Part shown: one piece after another, positions 45,875-58,362 of the stretch | Numbering within the stretch: the first letter of the stretch is position 1 | Layout of the letters: each line of letters begins with the position of its first letter | Assembly (NCBI GenBank): GCA_003868215.1 | Contig: QWDQ01000005.1 | Coordinates: forward strand, 558,001 to 622,000 | DNA from: Pseudophaeomoniella oleicola | Lineage: Eukaryota > Ascomycota > Eurotiomycetes > Phaeomoniellales > Phaeomoniellaceae | Reading direction: 5' to 3' | DNA length: 64,000 bases | Program-made: the position numbers and the translations under genes | The notes under the pieces: generated by a model | Told to the model about the DNA's origin: nothing | The model's database searches: none | Seen by the model: the letters and a program-made list of their open reading frames with translations, nothing else

Positions 45875-46230
45875 AGGATAGTCACCGGTAAGACAGGGTA
45901 AAAAGCAGCACCGTATTTGGGGTGGGATCATATGTACGATATTTGACTACGGAAAATTCCCACTACAACGCACACTTTAAGACATTTGCCCCAGACTTGA
46001 CTGATTACCTGATATCGTTTAGGCGCATGTATTCAGGTACTTGACTAGCGCAACAATGTGCATTGATACGAGGCGTTTGCGTCCCCAATTAGCAGTTAAT
46101 ACCGTAGTAGTTACAGGCAAATTACTACTTAAACTGAGCCACATCTTTTGTTTGGGTTCATCCCGCAGGTGACAGGGCTTAGCCGCAGCTTTGTTCTCGT
46201 TAAGCGTTGGCCTAAGCTCTTGTGCCCTTG

Positions 46231-46243
46231 GAATGTTCGAGAA
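46231..46243 (+). promoter_or_regulatory. heat-shock element (GAAnnTTCnnGAA)
   Basis: The sequence GAATGTTCGAGAA is a perfect three-unit Hsf1 site, 389 bp upstream of the J-protein start codon. Yeast SIS1 is a known Hsf1 target, so the placement makes biological sense. A near-match TTCGGAAGCTTC lies about 110 bp further downstream. Confidence 0.6.
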
Positions 46244-46542
46244 GTGACTATGGGGCTGGACAGCGTCCGAGTAACTCACGTCATTGGAGCATCAACCATT
46301 GGGCAGCCGCATTCACCCAACGAGCCAATTTCCAAGGCTCTTCGGAAGCTTCGCAATTGTTGCCGATTTCCTTCTTCGATCACCAAGGCTGCGGATTCTA
46401 CGGATTCTATAGATGTCTCGAGAATCATCATTCTCTATCCCTCAATTAGCTCCCAATTCCTGCTTGCGCCATTTCCCACCACGCCTTGCTACACAGTCAT
46501 TTAGACCTCATTGGCTATCTGGCACCCATTCTTTGTTTTATT

Positions 46543-46549
46543 TGACTCA
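46543..46549 (+). promoter_or_regulatory. TGACTCA, Gcn4/CpcA-type or AP-1 site
   Basis: An exact TGACTCA lies 83 bp before the J-protein start codon, in the usual position for an activator site. A 7-mer occurs by chance every 16 kb or so, so this is suggestive only. Confidence 0.35.
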
Positions 46550-46631
46550 ATCAAGCAAGCAAAACAACTTACATTGATCCGAACACTCTCACACAACAAT
46601 AACCTAAGAATCTACTATACACGTCTTCAAC

Positions 46632-47838
46632 ATGGTCAAGGAGACCAAACTCTATGACGCCTTGAGCGTCAAGCCCGACGCTTCACAAGATGAAATCAAG
46701 AAAGCATACAGGTATGGCTCAACCAATCTGAGGTAACAAGCGCAGCTACTAACTATTCCGTAGGAAAGCAGCCCTGAAATGGCACCCTGACAAGAACAAG
46801 GACAACCCAGCCGCCGTTGAAAAATTTAAGGAAGTCTCACAAGCCTACGAAGTTCTTTCCGACCCTGAGAAACGAAAAGTATATGACCAGTTCGGGTTGG
46901 AATTCCTACTGCGGGGAGGAACTGCAGAGCCACCACCCGGTGCAGGCGGTATGCCTGAGGGATTCGGCGGTATGCCAGGCGGAGGCTTTAATTTCGGTGG
47001 GATGCCAGGAGGTGGTGGCGGTGCAAGGACATTCCATTTCTCAACAGGCCCAGGCGGCGGCGGTGGTGGTTTCAGCTTCAGCAATGCTGATGATATTTTC
47101 AAGAATTTTGCCAAGTCAGGGGCTGGAGGTGGCGGCGGTATGGACGATGACGACGATATCTTCTCGATGCTCCGCGGTATGAGTGGTGGTGGTATGGGTG
47201 GTGCCAGTATGGGTGGAGGTTCACCATTTGGAGGCATGGGAGGCATGGGCGGAGGTCGAAGAACCGCTTCAGCTCGACAAGCACCTCGACAGCAGACCCC
47301 AGAGGTCACAGTCGTTGAACGTCCATTACCACTTACGCTCGAAGAACTCTACAGTGGATGCCACAAGAAGATGAAGATCAAGCGAAAGACATTCGATGAA
47401 GCCACTGGCAAGCGATCCGTCCAGGACAAGATTCTTGAGATGGATATCAGACCGGGTCTAAAGGCTGGCTCTAAGATCAAATTCGCTGGAGTGGGCGACC
47501 AAGAAGAGGGTGGCAGTCAGGACCTCCACTTCGTTGTCGAGCAGAAACCACATCCTACATTGCGCCGCGATGGTGATGACATAAGGACAACGGTCGACTT
47601 ACCTCTGAAGGACGCTTTGACTGGCTGGTCTAAACAAGTCACTACAATCGATGGCAGGAACCTCAACGTCAGCGGTTCTGGCCCTACTCAGAATGGCTAC
47701 GAAGAAAAGTTCCCAGGACTTGGTATGCCAATCAGTAAGAAGCCAGGCCAGAGAGGAGACTTTATCGTCGAAGTGAAGGTTGTCATGCCGAGGAGCTTGA
47801 CTCCCGAGCAAAAGAGGAAATTGAAGGAGATCCTCTGA
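46632..47838 (+). CDS. SIS1: class B J-domain co-chaperone, Sis1/DNAJB1-type
   Basis: Exon 1 is 46632-46711 and exon 2 is 46764-47838, with a 52-bp intron inside the J domain, giving 384 residues. The J domain occupies residues 1-70 with the HPD motif at 34-36. A long Gly/Met/Phe-rich region (about residues 82-205) follows, then two beta-barrel substrate-binding domains starting at [18 protein letters not shown] and a C-terminal dimerisation end. There is no zinc-finger domain, which separates it from class A Ydj1. It stimulates the Hsp70 ATPase and helps protein folding, proteasomal delivery and, in yeast, translation initiation and prion propagation. The promoter contains a heat-shock element. 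Yeast Sis1 is slightly shorter (352 aa). Confidence 0.93.
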
Positions 47839-48752
47839 GATTCTCTTTCGCGTCCAATGGATGGGTCGATTCCCCCATAACTCATACCAGCGACATATTA
47901 ACACGACGTCCACGATCCAGACTGGCCTGTGGCTCAAGTAACGCCTTTACGAAATAATACGACCTGAGAAACATACGTCAAGCGCGTCCCGTCGCGCGCG
48001 AATCAAGGTTCAACCTGAATGATTTCATCAAACGATCACCACCTTCGCCATCATCACCGCCGTAAAGATGATATCGAGATTCAGATCCATAGAATCACGA
48101 TCATCCTTACATATCTCTCAACATGAGATCGGCAAACGGTTGTCAAACGACATCCAAACGTTTTGAAGAAAGCGCGGACGTGAAAATGGCCCGGATCGTC
48201 ACAGCACTGGAAGTGAACCTCTGCATGATATCTTGATTTGAACTTTAATTTTTTTTTTTAAATTCCATGTTGGGATTTTGGGATTTGGGCGGGGTGGCGT
48301 ACTTTTCCATGTAATTTTTTTTGCATAAACAATAGTATATCCTTCAGGGCGATAACTTTATATAGGAAATTATTGAAATGAAACAAACCCCTTGTTGCTG
48401 TCTTTTGGGCATACGAAGAATTTGCGGGATGTTATAGGTATGTAGGGAACGAAACTATCATGGTTCGAAGAAGAATTAACCAATTACTTTCGATTCGTAT
48501 GGGAGATTGTGCTGTACTGTTTCGTATGAGGCCTGGAATGACCTGGAAGGGGGAGATGCGACGACAATGGCATAGTATATTCTGCTGCAGTTCAGGAATT
48601 CAATGTTATCTATCCACCTTCTCGTCGTTATGATCATTAATTGATTGACGGATACTTTTTCGTTATGTACCTGAGAAAAGAAGGGTGAAGAAGAAGAGGG
48701 CAAAGGTTTTACGACCACCATACAAGAAAAAAACCACTAAGATTTGTTTCAA
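47839..48752. other. intergenic between convergent genes
   Basis: These are 3' regions of the J-protein and RBG1. No gene or repeat was recognised. Confidence 0.65.
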
Positions 48753-50728
48753 TTAAGCCTTCCAAGCACTGACGACCTGCACGACGTCCTCGTCGGAAAC
48801 GACGTGGCCGAGCCCGACGCGTTGCGGCACGTGCTTGGCGCTCGCGCCCCAGACGAGCGCGTACTTGAATGTGTCCTTGAGCGTGCGGTGGATCTGGTCG
48901 CAGACGTCTTCGATGGTGCTATTGCTGCGGACGATGAGGGCTTCGGAGAAGTCTGGGTCGATGCTTTGGCTGTGGAGAGGGAAACAGAGAGGGGGGTGTT
49001 AGTTTTATGGTTGTGGTGGGATGGAGAGAAGAAGGGGGAAGGGGAGAGTTTACCGTTTGGTGTAGATTCGGATCAGGCGGAGTTCTTTCCAGCATCGTTC
49101 TACGACGTCTTGGATGCCGAGGTCGAGTTCGCAGGACATTACCACAGTGTGGGGTTCGCGGGCGAGTTGATCGAGGAAGTCGAGGGACACGCTATCGATC
49201 TTGTTGTAGACGTAGAGACTAGGACATTGGTATGAGTATGATATGGGTGGAGCCAAGGGACAGATGGGAGAGACTGGGAAGGGGGATAGGGACGTCGATG
49301 AGACTCGGAAGATCCGGTAGCAGATGCCTCTCGTCGAGGGAGGGCAATCCGTCCTCTGAAGTCGAATGTAGCGCATTGGATTCCGACACTGGAACGGAGT
49401 GGAAGGCGCAGTACTCACCATCTGATATACTTCCTGTGGTCTTTCATGATTACATCAATGAAATCATCAACAGTCGCTATGCTAGCAGTCAGCAAGAGCA
49501 CACCATAGCAGAAGGGTACATCCTTACCGTTCTCATCTCTGACCAACACCTCGCAATTCAGCATTTTGTAATCTCGTAATATGTTGTAAAGCATTTTCTC
49601 GTCAAGATTCTTGGGTGTCGCCTGGAATGTGATCTTCATGCCGCCGGCCTTCTTCTGTTTGAGATAGATATTTCTGCACTACGTTAGATTTGAATAGCTT
49701 TACTAAGGAGGTTCCACGTACGGGGGTTCCCTATTCAGTCTTATACCGACTGCCTCTAATTCCGCTTCTAATTGTGCTCGCTGTTCGGCTTTCTTCGTGG
49801 CGTCCAGCACCATCAGAATTAGATCGCTCGTCTGTACGGAGGATCAGTCAAGTCACAGCGTCACGGATGGTGTGCATACCTTCGCTGCGGATATGACCTG
49901 TCGTCCACGACCCTTGCCTTCGGAAGCCCCTTCAATGATACCAGGTAGATCTAGTATTTGAATTTCGGCTCCCCCATATTCGAGAACTCCAGGAATAGCT
50001 GTTAATGTTGTAAAGGCATAGGCTGCAACTTCGGATTTGGTTTTCGTGATTTTTGAAAGAAACGTGGACTTTCCGACTGATGGAAATCCAACAAGAGCTA
50101 TTCGGGCATCGCCAGACTTGCTGACATCGAAACCAGCGCCACCTCCGGAGCCAGCCCCGGGTCCAGGCTCAAGTAATTGTGCTCGAAGACGGGCAAGCTT
50201 CCTACAGGTCCACATTAGTAACCGACTTGTTGTGCCAGACAATTTCCTCCCGGCATAATATGATATCGAGTGACCAGGGCATTCCCGAATCCAAGGCTCC
50301 GCTGCACCTAGACAGCGTTTTGACCAAGGAGAATTACGAACACTGCTTACCCTTTGAGAAGACCTAAGTGATATTCTGCAATTATCGTTTAGCCTCGATG
50401 CTGGTCTCACCAAAGGTATTGACCATTGCTCACCGGTCGCCTTGTTTTCTATGATGGTTTAGACTTCTAAGCTGTACCTGCTCTCCAGATATTGGACTTA
50501 CTCTGCGTCCTCTTCATCTCATCCTCTATCCTGTGACCGTGGGTCAGCGGCTTTACTCACAACATGGCATTCCTGCTCGAACGATATATGCTGAGAGTCG
50601 GCAGCCACGTCTCGAGACCCAGCTCTTTAGGACAGGGTCTCCTGCCTCTCATCCGATAACGAGAAGCAATACCAAGCATCACCATCGGCGTAGACTTACT
50701 CCTTGATCTTCTCCGTGATGTTCACCAT
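48753..50728 (-). CDS. RBG1: developmentally regulated GTP-binding protein, Rbg1/DRG1
   Basis: Ten exons are inferred: 50700-50728, 50502-50530, 50434-50448, 50351-50375, 49880-50201, 49722-49831, 49528-49673, 49419-49476, 49054-49218 and 48753-48969. Every junction keeps frame, giving 371 residues, close to the family norm. The first four exons are only 29, 29, 15 and 25 nt. The P-loop GFPSVGKST is at residues 71-79. [16 protein letters not shown], the DRG-specific insert and NKID follow. The C-terminal TGS domain ends in [22 protein letters not shown] GTPases bind ribosomes with a DFRP partner (Tma46 for Rbg1) and relieve stalled translation. The gene is divergent from GCN2, with 391 bp between start codons. 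Confidence 0.94.
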
Positions 50729-51119
50729 CTTGGCGACTGGACACCGAAATACCTAGGCAATTAATTGTCAACCTATTACCCGAATCGACTTCCTTGGCCT
50801 CATCGGCGCTCTCCTTCGTCGTCGTAAAATCCGAGAGCGGAAGTGGGGAGGCAAGTGCGGAACGGCCAACAATCTGGAGAAGTGGGCTTGGCGGGACAGA
50901 CCCCGAACGGTGTCCAAACGTGAGTAATTCTTCTTTTTATATCCAGGAAGATGTCACTCTGCTCAATCTTATAATCCAAATTGGTCTGTACAAGGTGGAA
51001 TAATCATGTCTGGGTAGCGGGTTGCAGCTCCGGCTGCAAGTTGTCCTGCTCAAAAGCTATTGCTTGACAACTTGGTCTTCTTCAAGACGATTCGAAAATT
51101 TGACAAGGAACAGCCCGCT
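50729..51119. promoter_or_regulatory. bidirectional promoter region, RBG1 / GCN2
   Basis: 391 bp separate the divergent start codons and must contain both 5' leaders and promoters. It has no ATG-initiated frame of note. Shared control is an inference from the arrangement. Confidence 0.55.
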
Positions 51120-54100
51120 ATGCCACCAAAGCGAAAGACGAAAAATGATCTTAACCCTGGGATGGCGGTTACGCCAGTCTCGGGGGTCATGGCGACTCCA
51201 GGAGGAGCTGCATCCAGCTTGACAAACTATGCCGAAATCCAATCGAATGAGATAGAGGCACTGCGTTCCATATACATGGAAGACTTCAAAGAAATGGAGA
51301 GCAAACCGGCAGCGTGGAACGTAAGTTGATGTTGAAACCCGGGAACTATAATGGATTCACTGATTATTCAATTCAGCGAGCCCCGAATAAGGTGTTCAGT
51401 TTATTGCTCAAGGCACCGACGTCTCAGGAAATTCAAATCACTCTCACCGTTGAACTCCCCTCAACATATCCCAAATCTCTCCCTACGCTCAAAGCCACTG
51501 GCATTGATGTCTTTAAATCTTGTTTCTCCAAGAGGATCACATCTATTATTGCTGACACTCCGAAGAGCCTTCTAGGCCAGGAGATGATATTTGATATTGC
51601 CTCTCAAATCACTGATGTGCTTGATGAGATTGCTCAATCGCGAGCAGAGAACCCTGGACTAGCAAGTCTTCAAGAAGAGCGCCAACTTCAAGAGGCGGCT
51701 TTGAGGCAAAGCGTCAGGCAGGCAGAACAACAAGTTCAAGACGAAGAAACGGAAAAGATGCATCGACGAGCTGACGATCTGCAAATCATCCTGGAAGACA
51801 GGATTAGGGCTAGGGAGGTGCAAGATCGTCACCTAGAAGGGCTCGATGGCGTCAATCTTGATGACGAGGTAACAGCTTTCAGAGCGAGGAATCCGGGGTA
51901 TCATCACTATGGAGGATACACGGGTTTCGACGAACCTATGGATGAGTTTGATTATGTCATGACCACACAGAATGCTAAAGGTCGCACATATAACTTTCGC
52001 AAGGTCTCACGGGCGCAAATACTTAAGGACAAGCCATACAAGAGTATCTTTCGCGTCGTTCCGATCACAAAGAACGTCCGCTACGCAGACACCTTAGTGT
52101 TGACAGAAATCCGTTGTCGTGATGCCATACTTGCATCTTCTCTTGACCGACGCATGGAGCTTGAAGAGATGCTGGATGAAATCAAATCTTTCAGCCAAGC
52201 AAACATTGCCAAACTCTTTACTTTCAAGCTCAGACAATCTGATCTTTCGGATGCACCAGAGGTCAAGCTCGTGATCACCACCCTCTGCGAATACGCTAAC
52301 ATAGGTTCGTTGGCTGATTTCATACCATTGGTTGGCGGGGCTATTCCAGGCGACAAGATTAGAGAATACTTCTCACAGTTACTGGACGGCATGGAATATT
52401 ACGAACAACGTGGTGTCATACATCCTGGCTTGTCCATGGAGAATGTTCTTGTCTTCTACGCTGACGAAAGTATTACTCTGAAGATTGCCGACGGATACGC
52501 TGAACTCCTGTCTGGCCCATCACCAGAGGACAAGGCTCAATCATTGCTTCAACTGCCGTATTGGGCACCGCCGGAGATGCTCAGATTCCCACCAGAGAGG
52601 AACCTCAAAACACCAACCTTTGAGTTGGGTGTTATATTTCTGCAAATGTCCGTTGGAACCAACATCCGGAACCGATTCACCTCCTTGGGCGACCTCATTC
52701 AGGAGATATATCTCAAACCGATCTTTCAAGACACCGTGCAAGAGATGATGTCTCCCGACCATCGATTCCGGTCGCGCCCGTTCAAGGTCATTACATCTGG
52801 TCTTCTCCAAAGCGATGGTCCTTTGGTTGAAGTCGATCCCTTGCGTGACTTCGCTGATCCTCGTGATGCAACTCCTGAAGCAATTCAAGAAAGGTTGAAT
52901 CATATCCGTCGTGAGTCATTCCATACTCTTGGAAACAAGACACGTTACGCTCGAGACTTCAACGAAATCAGGATGCTGGGAAAAGGAGGGTTTGGTGAGG
53001 TTGTGCAGACCAGAAACAAACTCGACAACCAATTCTATGCTGTCAAGAAGATAGTGTCGAATTCTGAGAAGGATTTATCTGAGATCATCCCTGAAATTGT
53101 CCTACTGAGTCGTATCAATAGCTTGCATGTTGTTCGCTACATCGCAGCTTGGATAGAGAAGGCAGATACCGGAGACGTGGACGATGAGCCAGCTACCACA
53201 GAGACAGAAACAGAAACAGGCACAGGCACAGGTGCAGACGTAGGCCTAGGCTTCGATGGACCACGGGAGCCGTCATTTTCTGATATTCGGAGCTCAAGGC
53301 ATGATTTCATGAGCTCCGACAATGCCGGAAATATCGAATTCGGCTTCGAAACAGACGAGGATGACCCCGAAGAGGGGAGTGCTGCCGTCACTGATGCGTC
53401 GGAATCGGAATCAGATAATAAGCCCGATATGCGAGCACTTGCATTTCAAAAAGCACGACAGAACCGCGAAAGTGTATCTCAAAAGTACATCCTGTACATT
53501 CAGATGGAATACTGCGAGAAGAACACCCTAAGGCAAATCATCGAAGGTGGTATTTGGAATGATACATCTGAGATTTGGCGCTTATTCCGCCACATAGTTG
53601 ACGGTCTCAAATACATCCACGAAGCCGGAATTATTCACCGTGACTTGAAACCAGAGAACGTCTTCATGGACAAGATGAATGTTGCTAGGATAGGTGACTT
53701 TGGACTTGCGACGACAGGCCAATTTGCATCAGCAGCCGGCATGGGTGCTCGACACAAGACAACAGAGATGGATACGACGAGTATCGGCACTCACTATTAT
53801 ATCGCTCCAGAAGTCATGACGGTGGGGCTTGGACAGTATACCACCAAGGTCGATATGTATGCGCTAGGTATAATCCTCTTTGAAATGTGCTTTGAATTGA
53901 AGACGGACCACGAAAGGGGCCAGCAATTGAGCGCAATCAGGCAAAAGGAATACACCCTACCGCAAGTCTTCTACGCTGAGAAGAGCATTCAAGGAGAAGT
54001 AATTCAAGAACTTATCAGCCACGAACCCGACCGAAGACCTTCAGCAGCAGAGCTTACCCAGCGCAAGGACATGCCATGGTCAGATGACGAAGATGAATTA

Positions 54101-55960
54101 ACCAAATTGTTAGCACAACCCGATTCAGTCGAGTATAAGCGTTTCGTGGATCATTTATTTGAACAGGAAACGTCTCAAGTGCAGGATCATCTTTGGGATC
54201 GTCTCTTGAATACCAAGGTCACAGCAGAGCATCTTCTCATGGCGCAAAAAGCTCGTAAGACTCTCACGGGTATCTTCGAGCGACACGGCGCTTACTGTGT
54301 CGACTCGGAAGAAGTCTTTCCTGCCTCCTCACACTATGATAATGCTGCCAAGGTGCTTGATTCTTCAGGTCTTGTGCTACAGCTACCCTATGACCTTACT
54401 CTAGCCAATGCACGCATGCTTGCACGTCATGATCACGGTCTTCCAAAAACATTTACTTTCGGCAATGTTTATAGACGGACCACCAGAGGCGGGAGACCGT
54501 TGCAGATGGACGAAGCGGACTTCGATATCATCTCGCGAAACACGGGCAACTTTGCTGTCAAGGAAGCCGAAGTCATCAAAGTTCTAGACGAGGTCAGCTA
54601 TGCATTTCCCCCCCTCAGGTCTCAGAATTGGGCGATCCATATCAATCATGCAGATCTCCTGGATCTTATCTTCGAATACTGTCGCATCCCGCAGCAGAAG
54701 TGGGCGCTCGTCAAAGCTCACCTGGCGAACTTGAATCTGCCAAATAACTCCTGGTCTCGTGTCAAAGCAGACCTTCGCGACCCTAAATTCAATTTGTCCT
54801 CTAGCGCCCTTGATGAACTGGGCCGCTTTAACATTACTGGACCTCTGTCTCAGACTCGAGGCATCATCGAGACCATATTCAGTCAGACTCACATGTCCAA
54901 TAGACTTCCACAGATCTTCAGTCGATTGTCGGCGGTATTTGCCTTTACCGAGCGATTTCAGGTGAAACGTCCTCTTCTTCACAACCCTCTTGCATGCTAC
55001 AGTGAGCCTCTTTACAGAGGAAGCATACTGTTTCAATTGATCATTGATGCCAAAAAGAGAAGAATTGTCTGGGCGGTCGGAGGACGTTACGATAGGCTGA
55101 TTGAGGAGTTCATGTTGAAGCGGTCACCAGATCAACCACGCGCTGTCGGGTTTCACTTGAATATTGAAGAGATCTACCGGGCACTTGTGAAAGCCGAGGA
55201 AGCAAGAAGCGCAATGAAGCGGGTAGGACCATCTGAAGAGTCCAAAATAAGACGCACAGATGTCCTTGTTACAAGCTTCGATCCAGAAATCCTCAATACC
55301 TCATGTATCGAGGCCCTCCAAACTCTTTGGGCCAACGACATTAGTGCGGACCTTGCGTCAATGGAAGAACTGGGAGAGCCACATTCTTGGACGGTCATCA
55401 TACGACAAGATGCGACGGCCGTCGGCCAGCGCTCCTATAAAGTACGCAGCGCCCAGAAGAAGGAAGAGGTCGACGTAGCTCAAGTAGACCTTGTGGCTTT
55501 CATCAAGAACGAGATCCGTCTGCGTGATACCGCCGGTGCCGAAGTTCCTCCTTTAGTACGCCAGGCCTCTCGTCAAGACTCAAGCGCCGTAGGTCCTGCT
55601 ACTGATCGCGAGGTCCAAATCTTGACACCACAGCACCGCAACAAGAAGACCAACCGACGCAACATCCTGGATGCAGCAATTTCAGGCGCTCGGGAGCTTG
55701 CCAAGGCGGCGGCCGAAGAGGCACCCATTGCGGCGATCGAGACGTCTGACAACGTGGTCGAGTCTCTCCGTGAGACTCGTCTCGCGGATCCAGAGTCCTG
55801 GCGCTCGTTCTTGCAGTCGGCACCGCTCATGGAGCAGAAGTACCTTCAGCAGCTGCATGACATGTTGAAGGAGTGGGCAGCGGCGGGTCACAGGGCCGTC
55901 TTCATCTTTAATTATAAGACGAAGGCGTGCATCTTGTACGACCTCGGTCGCTCCGTCTAA
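51120..55960 (+). CDS. GCN2: eIF2-alpha kinase Gcn2 (CpcC/Cpc-3)
   Basis: Exon 1 is 51120-51320 and exon 2 is 51377-55960 (56-bp intron), giving 1594 residues. The domain order is complete. An N-terminal RWD domain (about residues 40-155; EIEALRSIY) binds Gcn1. A charged coiled stretch and a degenerate pseudokinase (about 290-545) follow. The active kinase has its glycine loop at about 600-610 (MLGKGGFGEV), HRDLKPEN at 821-828 and the DFG motif at 841-843. A long acidic insert (about 660-740) separates the lobes. A histidyl-tRNA-synthetase-like region (about 990-1440) and a C-terminal ribosome/dimerisation domain follow. It senses uncharged tRNA or stalled ribosomes and phosphorylates eIF2-alpha, which raises Gcn4/CpcA translation. 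Length and order match yeast Gcn2. Confidence 0.97.
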
Positions 55961-56922
55961 GTTGAAAGGCAGTCCAGGGGGCTCGAAGGGGGAAAGAGGT
56001 TGGATGGTGGTGGTCGTGAGGGTGAGGATGGTGACAGCAGTACCACCTCCTTGCATGCTGTCGCGGCCTTTGAGCCGTATTATGAATAGATACCCGATAA
56101 CGAATGATGAGAAATGATGCTGTTGTACCTGAACCTGAAGATCTGAATATCTATAGTAGCTCTGACTTACTTTACGATGAGGCAACCAAAAAAAGGAAAC
56201 AAGGAAACAGAGGAATGATCTCGCTGGAAGATCGGCTGTCTACGGCCCTTGCCCGGACGAATCCTTCCACTAGGCATGCCCCTCGGCCCTTACTATTAAG
56301 TCTGGGCGTCATTAGTAGTTAAACACGCCAATTCACTTTACCCGTCTGTCACTTTTCTCCTTTTCTTACAACAACAACAACAGCCAGTTTCAGTCCGAAG
56401 ACTTCTCACCTGATATTTTCCCCTTCTTTTAAGTATCAGGAGATTCAAACCCTTTTTCTGACTTTCTTAGTTACCTATGCTTGCTCCTCTGAGCCCAGTA
56501 ATTAATGTAAGTACTTTCCGCCGCGCAGAGTGTCAGTGAGTCCTAGGTAATGTTATGTTATCCGACATCCGGTCATTCCCTTAATGGCTCCCCCTCCTTC
56601 TGCAATTGGCAATAGGAGGTATGTGGTCATGAATGAACGTGACTTTTTAGCTGTGCTTCTTGTTTTGAATCATGATAAGCAGGTGGCCGAAGAAGGATTG
56701 AAGCTTTCGGTTTTGTTACTTATATAATATACGTTCCATAGGCATCATCATCTCACGTAGAGACAACAGTGCCACCTAGGTACAGTATTGTCCTAAACTA
56801 ACACATCGTCATCACCAAGCCTCAACAATCCAACCATACCTATATACCCATCTCGGACCTATCGGAACCATCGAAAGAGATCAATATCAATAGCACTACA
56901 TCTTATCAGCACAACCGCATAA
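55961..56922. other. intergenic
   Basis: This is the 3' region of GCN2 and the promoter of the dehydrogenase. It contains a short ACAACAACAACA run (about 56369-56381) and CCTAGGTA-type sequence. No gene is supported. Confidence 0.6.
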
Positions 56923-57849
56923 ATGAGAGCATTACGCTACCACGGAGTGAAAGACCTCCGGGTCGACCTCGATGTCCCAGAACCAAAATGCGCTCCTCAT
57001 CAGATCAAAATTGCTCCGGCATTCGTCGGAATCTGCGGCACAGATTTGCATGAATACAGCACCCCAACTTTCGTCCCTGCCTCCAAGGACCATCCTCACC
57101 CCGTGACCAAAGAGCACATTCCTGTGACCCTGGGCCATGAATTCTCCGGAACGATTGTCGAAATTGGTTCAGAGGTCAAGAATGAGCAGGACTTGAAGGT
57201 GGGTGATTCTGTCGCGGTCCAACCGACGATCTGTTGTTTCCAGTGTGCACCTTGCCGGGCAGGGCACATAAATTGCTGTGATTCAGCCGGGTTCGTCGGA
57301 CTCTCGGGCGGTGGTGGAGGTCTGAGCGACTTTGTCTGTGTCGACGGCTCGTTCGTTTTCAAGTTACCGGAAGGCATTCCATTGGACATCGGTGCTCTGG
57401 TTGAACCATTGGCCGTGGCGTGGCATGGAGTTGATCAATTCGACATCCAACCGGGAGATGAAGCTTTAGTCATGGGCGGCGGGCCCATTGGTCTCGGTGT
57501 CATCCAATGTCTCAAGGCGCGGGGAGCGAGTACCATCATCGTCTCCGAGGTAGCTGCAGAGCGACAGAGATTCTCCTGGGAATTTGGTGCAACCCATGTC
57601 ATTGACCCGAGGATAGAAGACGTGGTCGCCAAATCCAGGGAGATCTGTGGCGGAGAAGAGGGTCCGAAAGTCGCCTTTGACTGCGCCGGTGTCCCAGCCA
57701 GTATCAAAACCGCCTGTCTCGCCGTCAGATCCAGAGGCACGATCGTCAACCTCGCGATCTGGGAGCACGAAGTCCCATTCCAACCGAATTGGACCGTCTT
57801 CGGCGAAAAGAAATACGAATCCGGTAAGTCTCTCTTTCCTCCCTCCCTA

Positions 57850-57882
<33 letters not shown>

Positions 57883-58127
57883 CTTCTTCTTCCTTTTCCG
57901 CCGCTGACTCCAAACCTCCCCCCCTTCTTCTTCCCAACTTAGTCCTAGGATACCTCCGCAAAGATTTCCGCGGCGTCATCGAAGCGCTCCGAGACGGCCG
58001 CTTGCGACCCGTCAAGATGATCACGCGCAAGATCCGGATCGATCGCGTTGTGGAGGATGGGTTTCGGGCTTTGATCGAGGAGAAGGATAGGCATGTTAAG
58101 ATTCTGGTTGATTTGGGGAAGAAGTAG
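56923..58127 (+). CDS. zinc-dependent dehydrogenase, (R,R)-butanediol / polyol type
   Basis: Exon 1 is 56923-57823 and exon 2 is 57943-58127, with a 119-bp intron that contains a CTT microsatellite, giving 361 residues. Catalytic-zinc ligands are Cys38 (GICGTDLHEY) and His72-Glu73 (LGHEFSG). Structural-zinc cysteines 105, 108, 111 and 119 have the usual C-x2-C-x2-C-x7-C spacing. The NAD(P)-binding motif is GGGPIGLG (about residues 185-192), and the LVEPLAVAWHG block is typical of butanediol dehydrogenases such as yeast Bdh1. It should interconvert a vicinal diol or acyloin and its ketone with NAD in the cytosol. Threonine or sorbitol dehydrogenase are less likely alternatives. Confidence 0.87.
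57853..57891. repeat. (CTT)n microsatellite inside an intron
   Basis: About thirteen CTT units form most of the pyrimidine tract of the dehydrogenase intron. Confidence 0.9.
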
Positions 58128-58362
58128 AAGAAGTAATTAAGTGAGGCTGCTTGGATTTTGGAAAGCGGTTGATGATGAAATCTGTACAATGCTTATTAGG
58201 TATTATTGTGATTGATGAAGGAACTCATGACAATTCAGTATTAGCGAATTGTTCTTTTTTGTTTTGTTGCTATTATATGCCTTTTTTTTTGGAGAGCATT
58301 CAGATAGTTAACTATTCATTTTCAGCGCGTTGCTGTTACTATAACAAAAATTTTGATACATT

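Larger units (their letters stand above)
45875..46631. other. intergenic / promoter of J-protein gene
   Basis: This is the 3' region of YRA1 and the promoter of the J-protein. It carries a heat-shock element and a TGACTCA site, listed separately. Open frames here show no family features. Confidence 0.65.

Noticed and set aside
46148-46504. 118-codon frame upstream of SIS1
   Set aside because: No family features; it overlaps the heat-shock element region and is likely chance.
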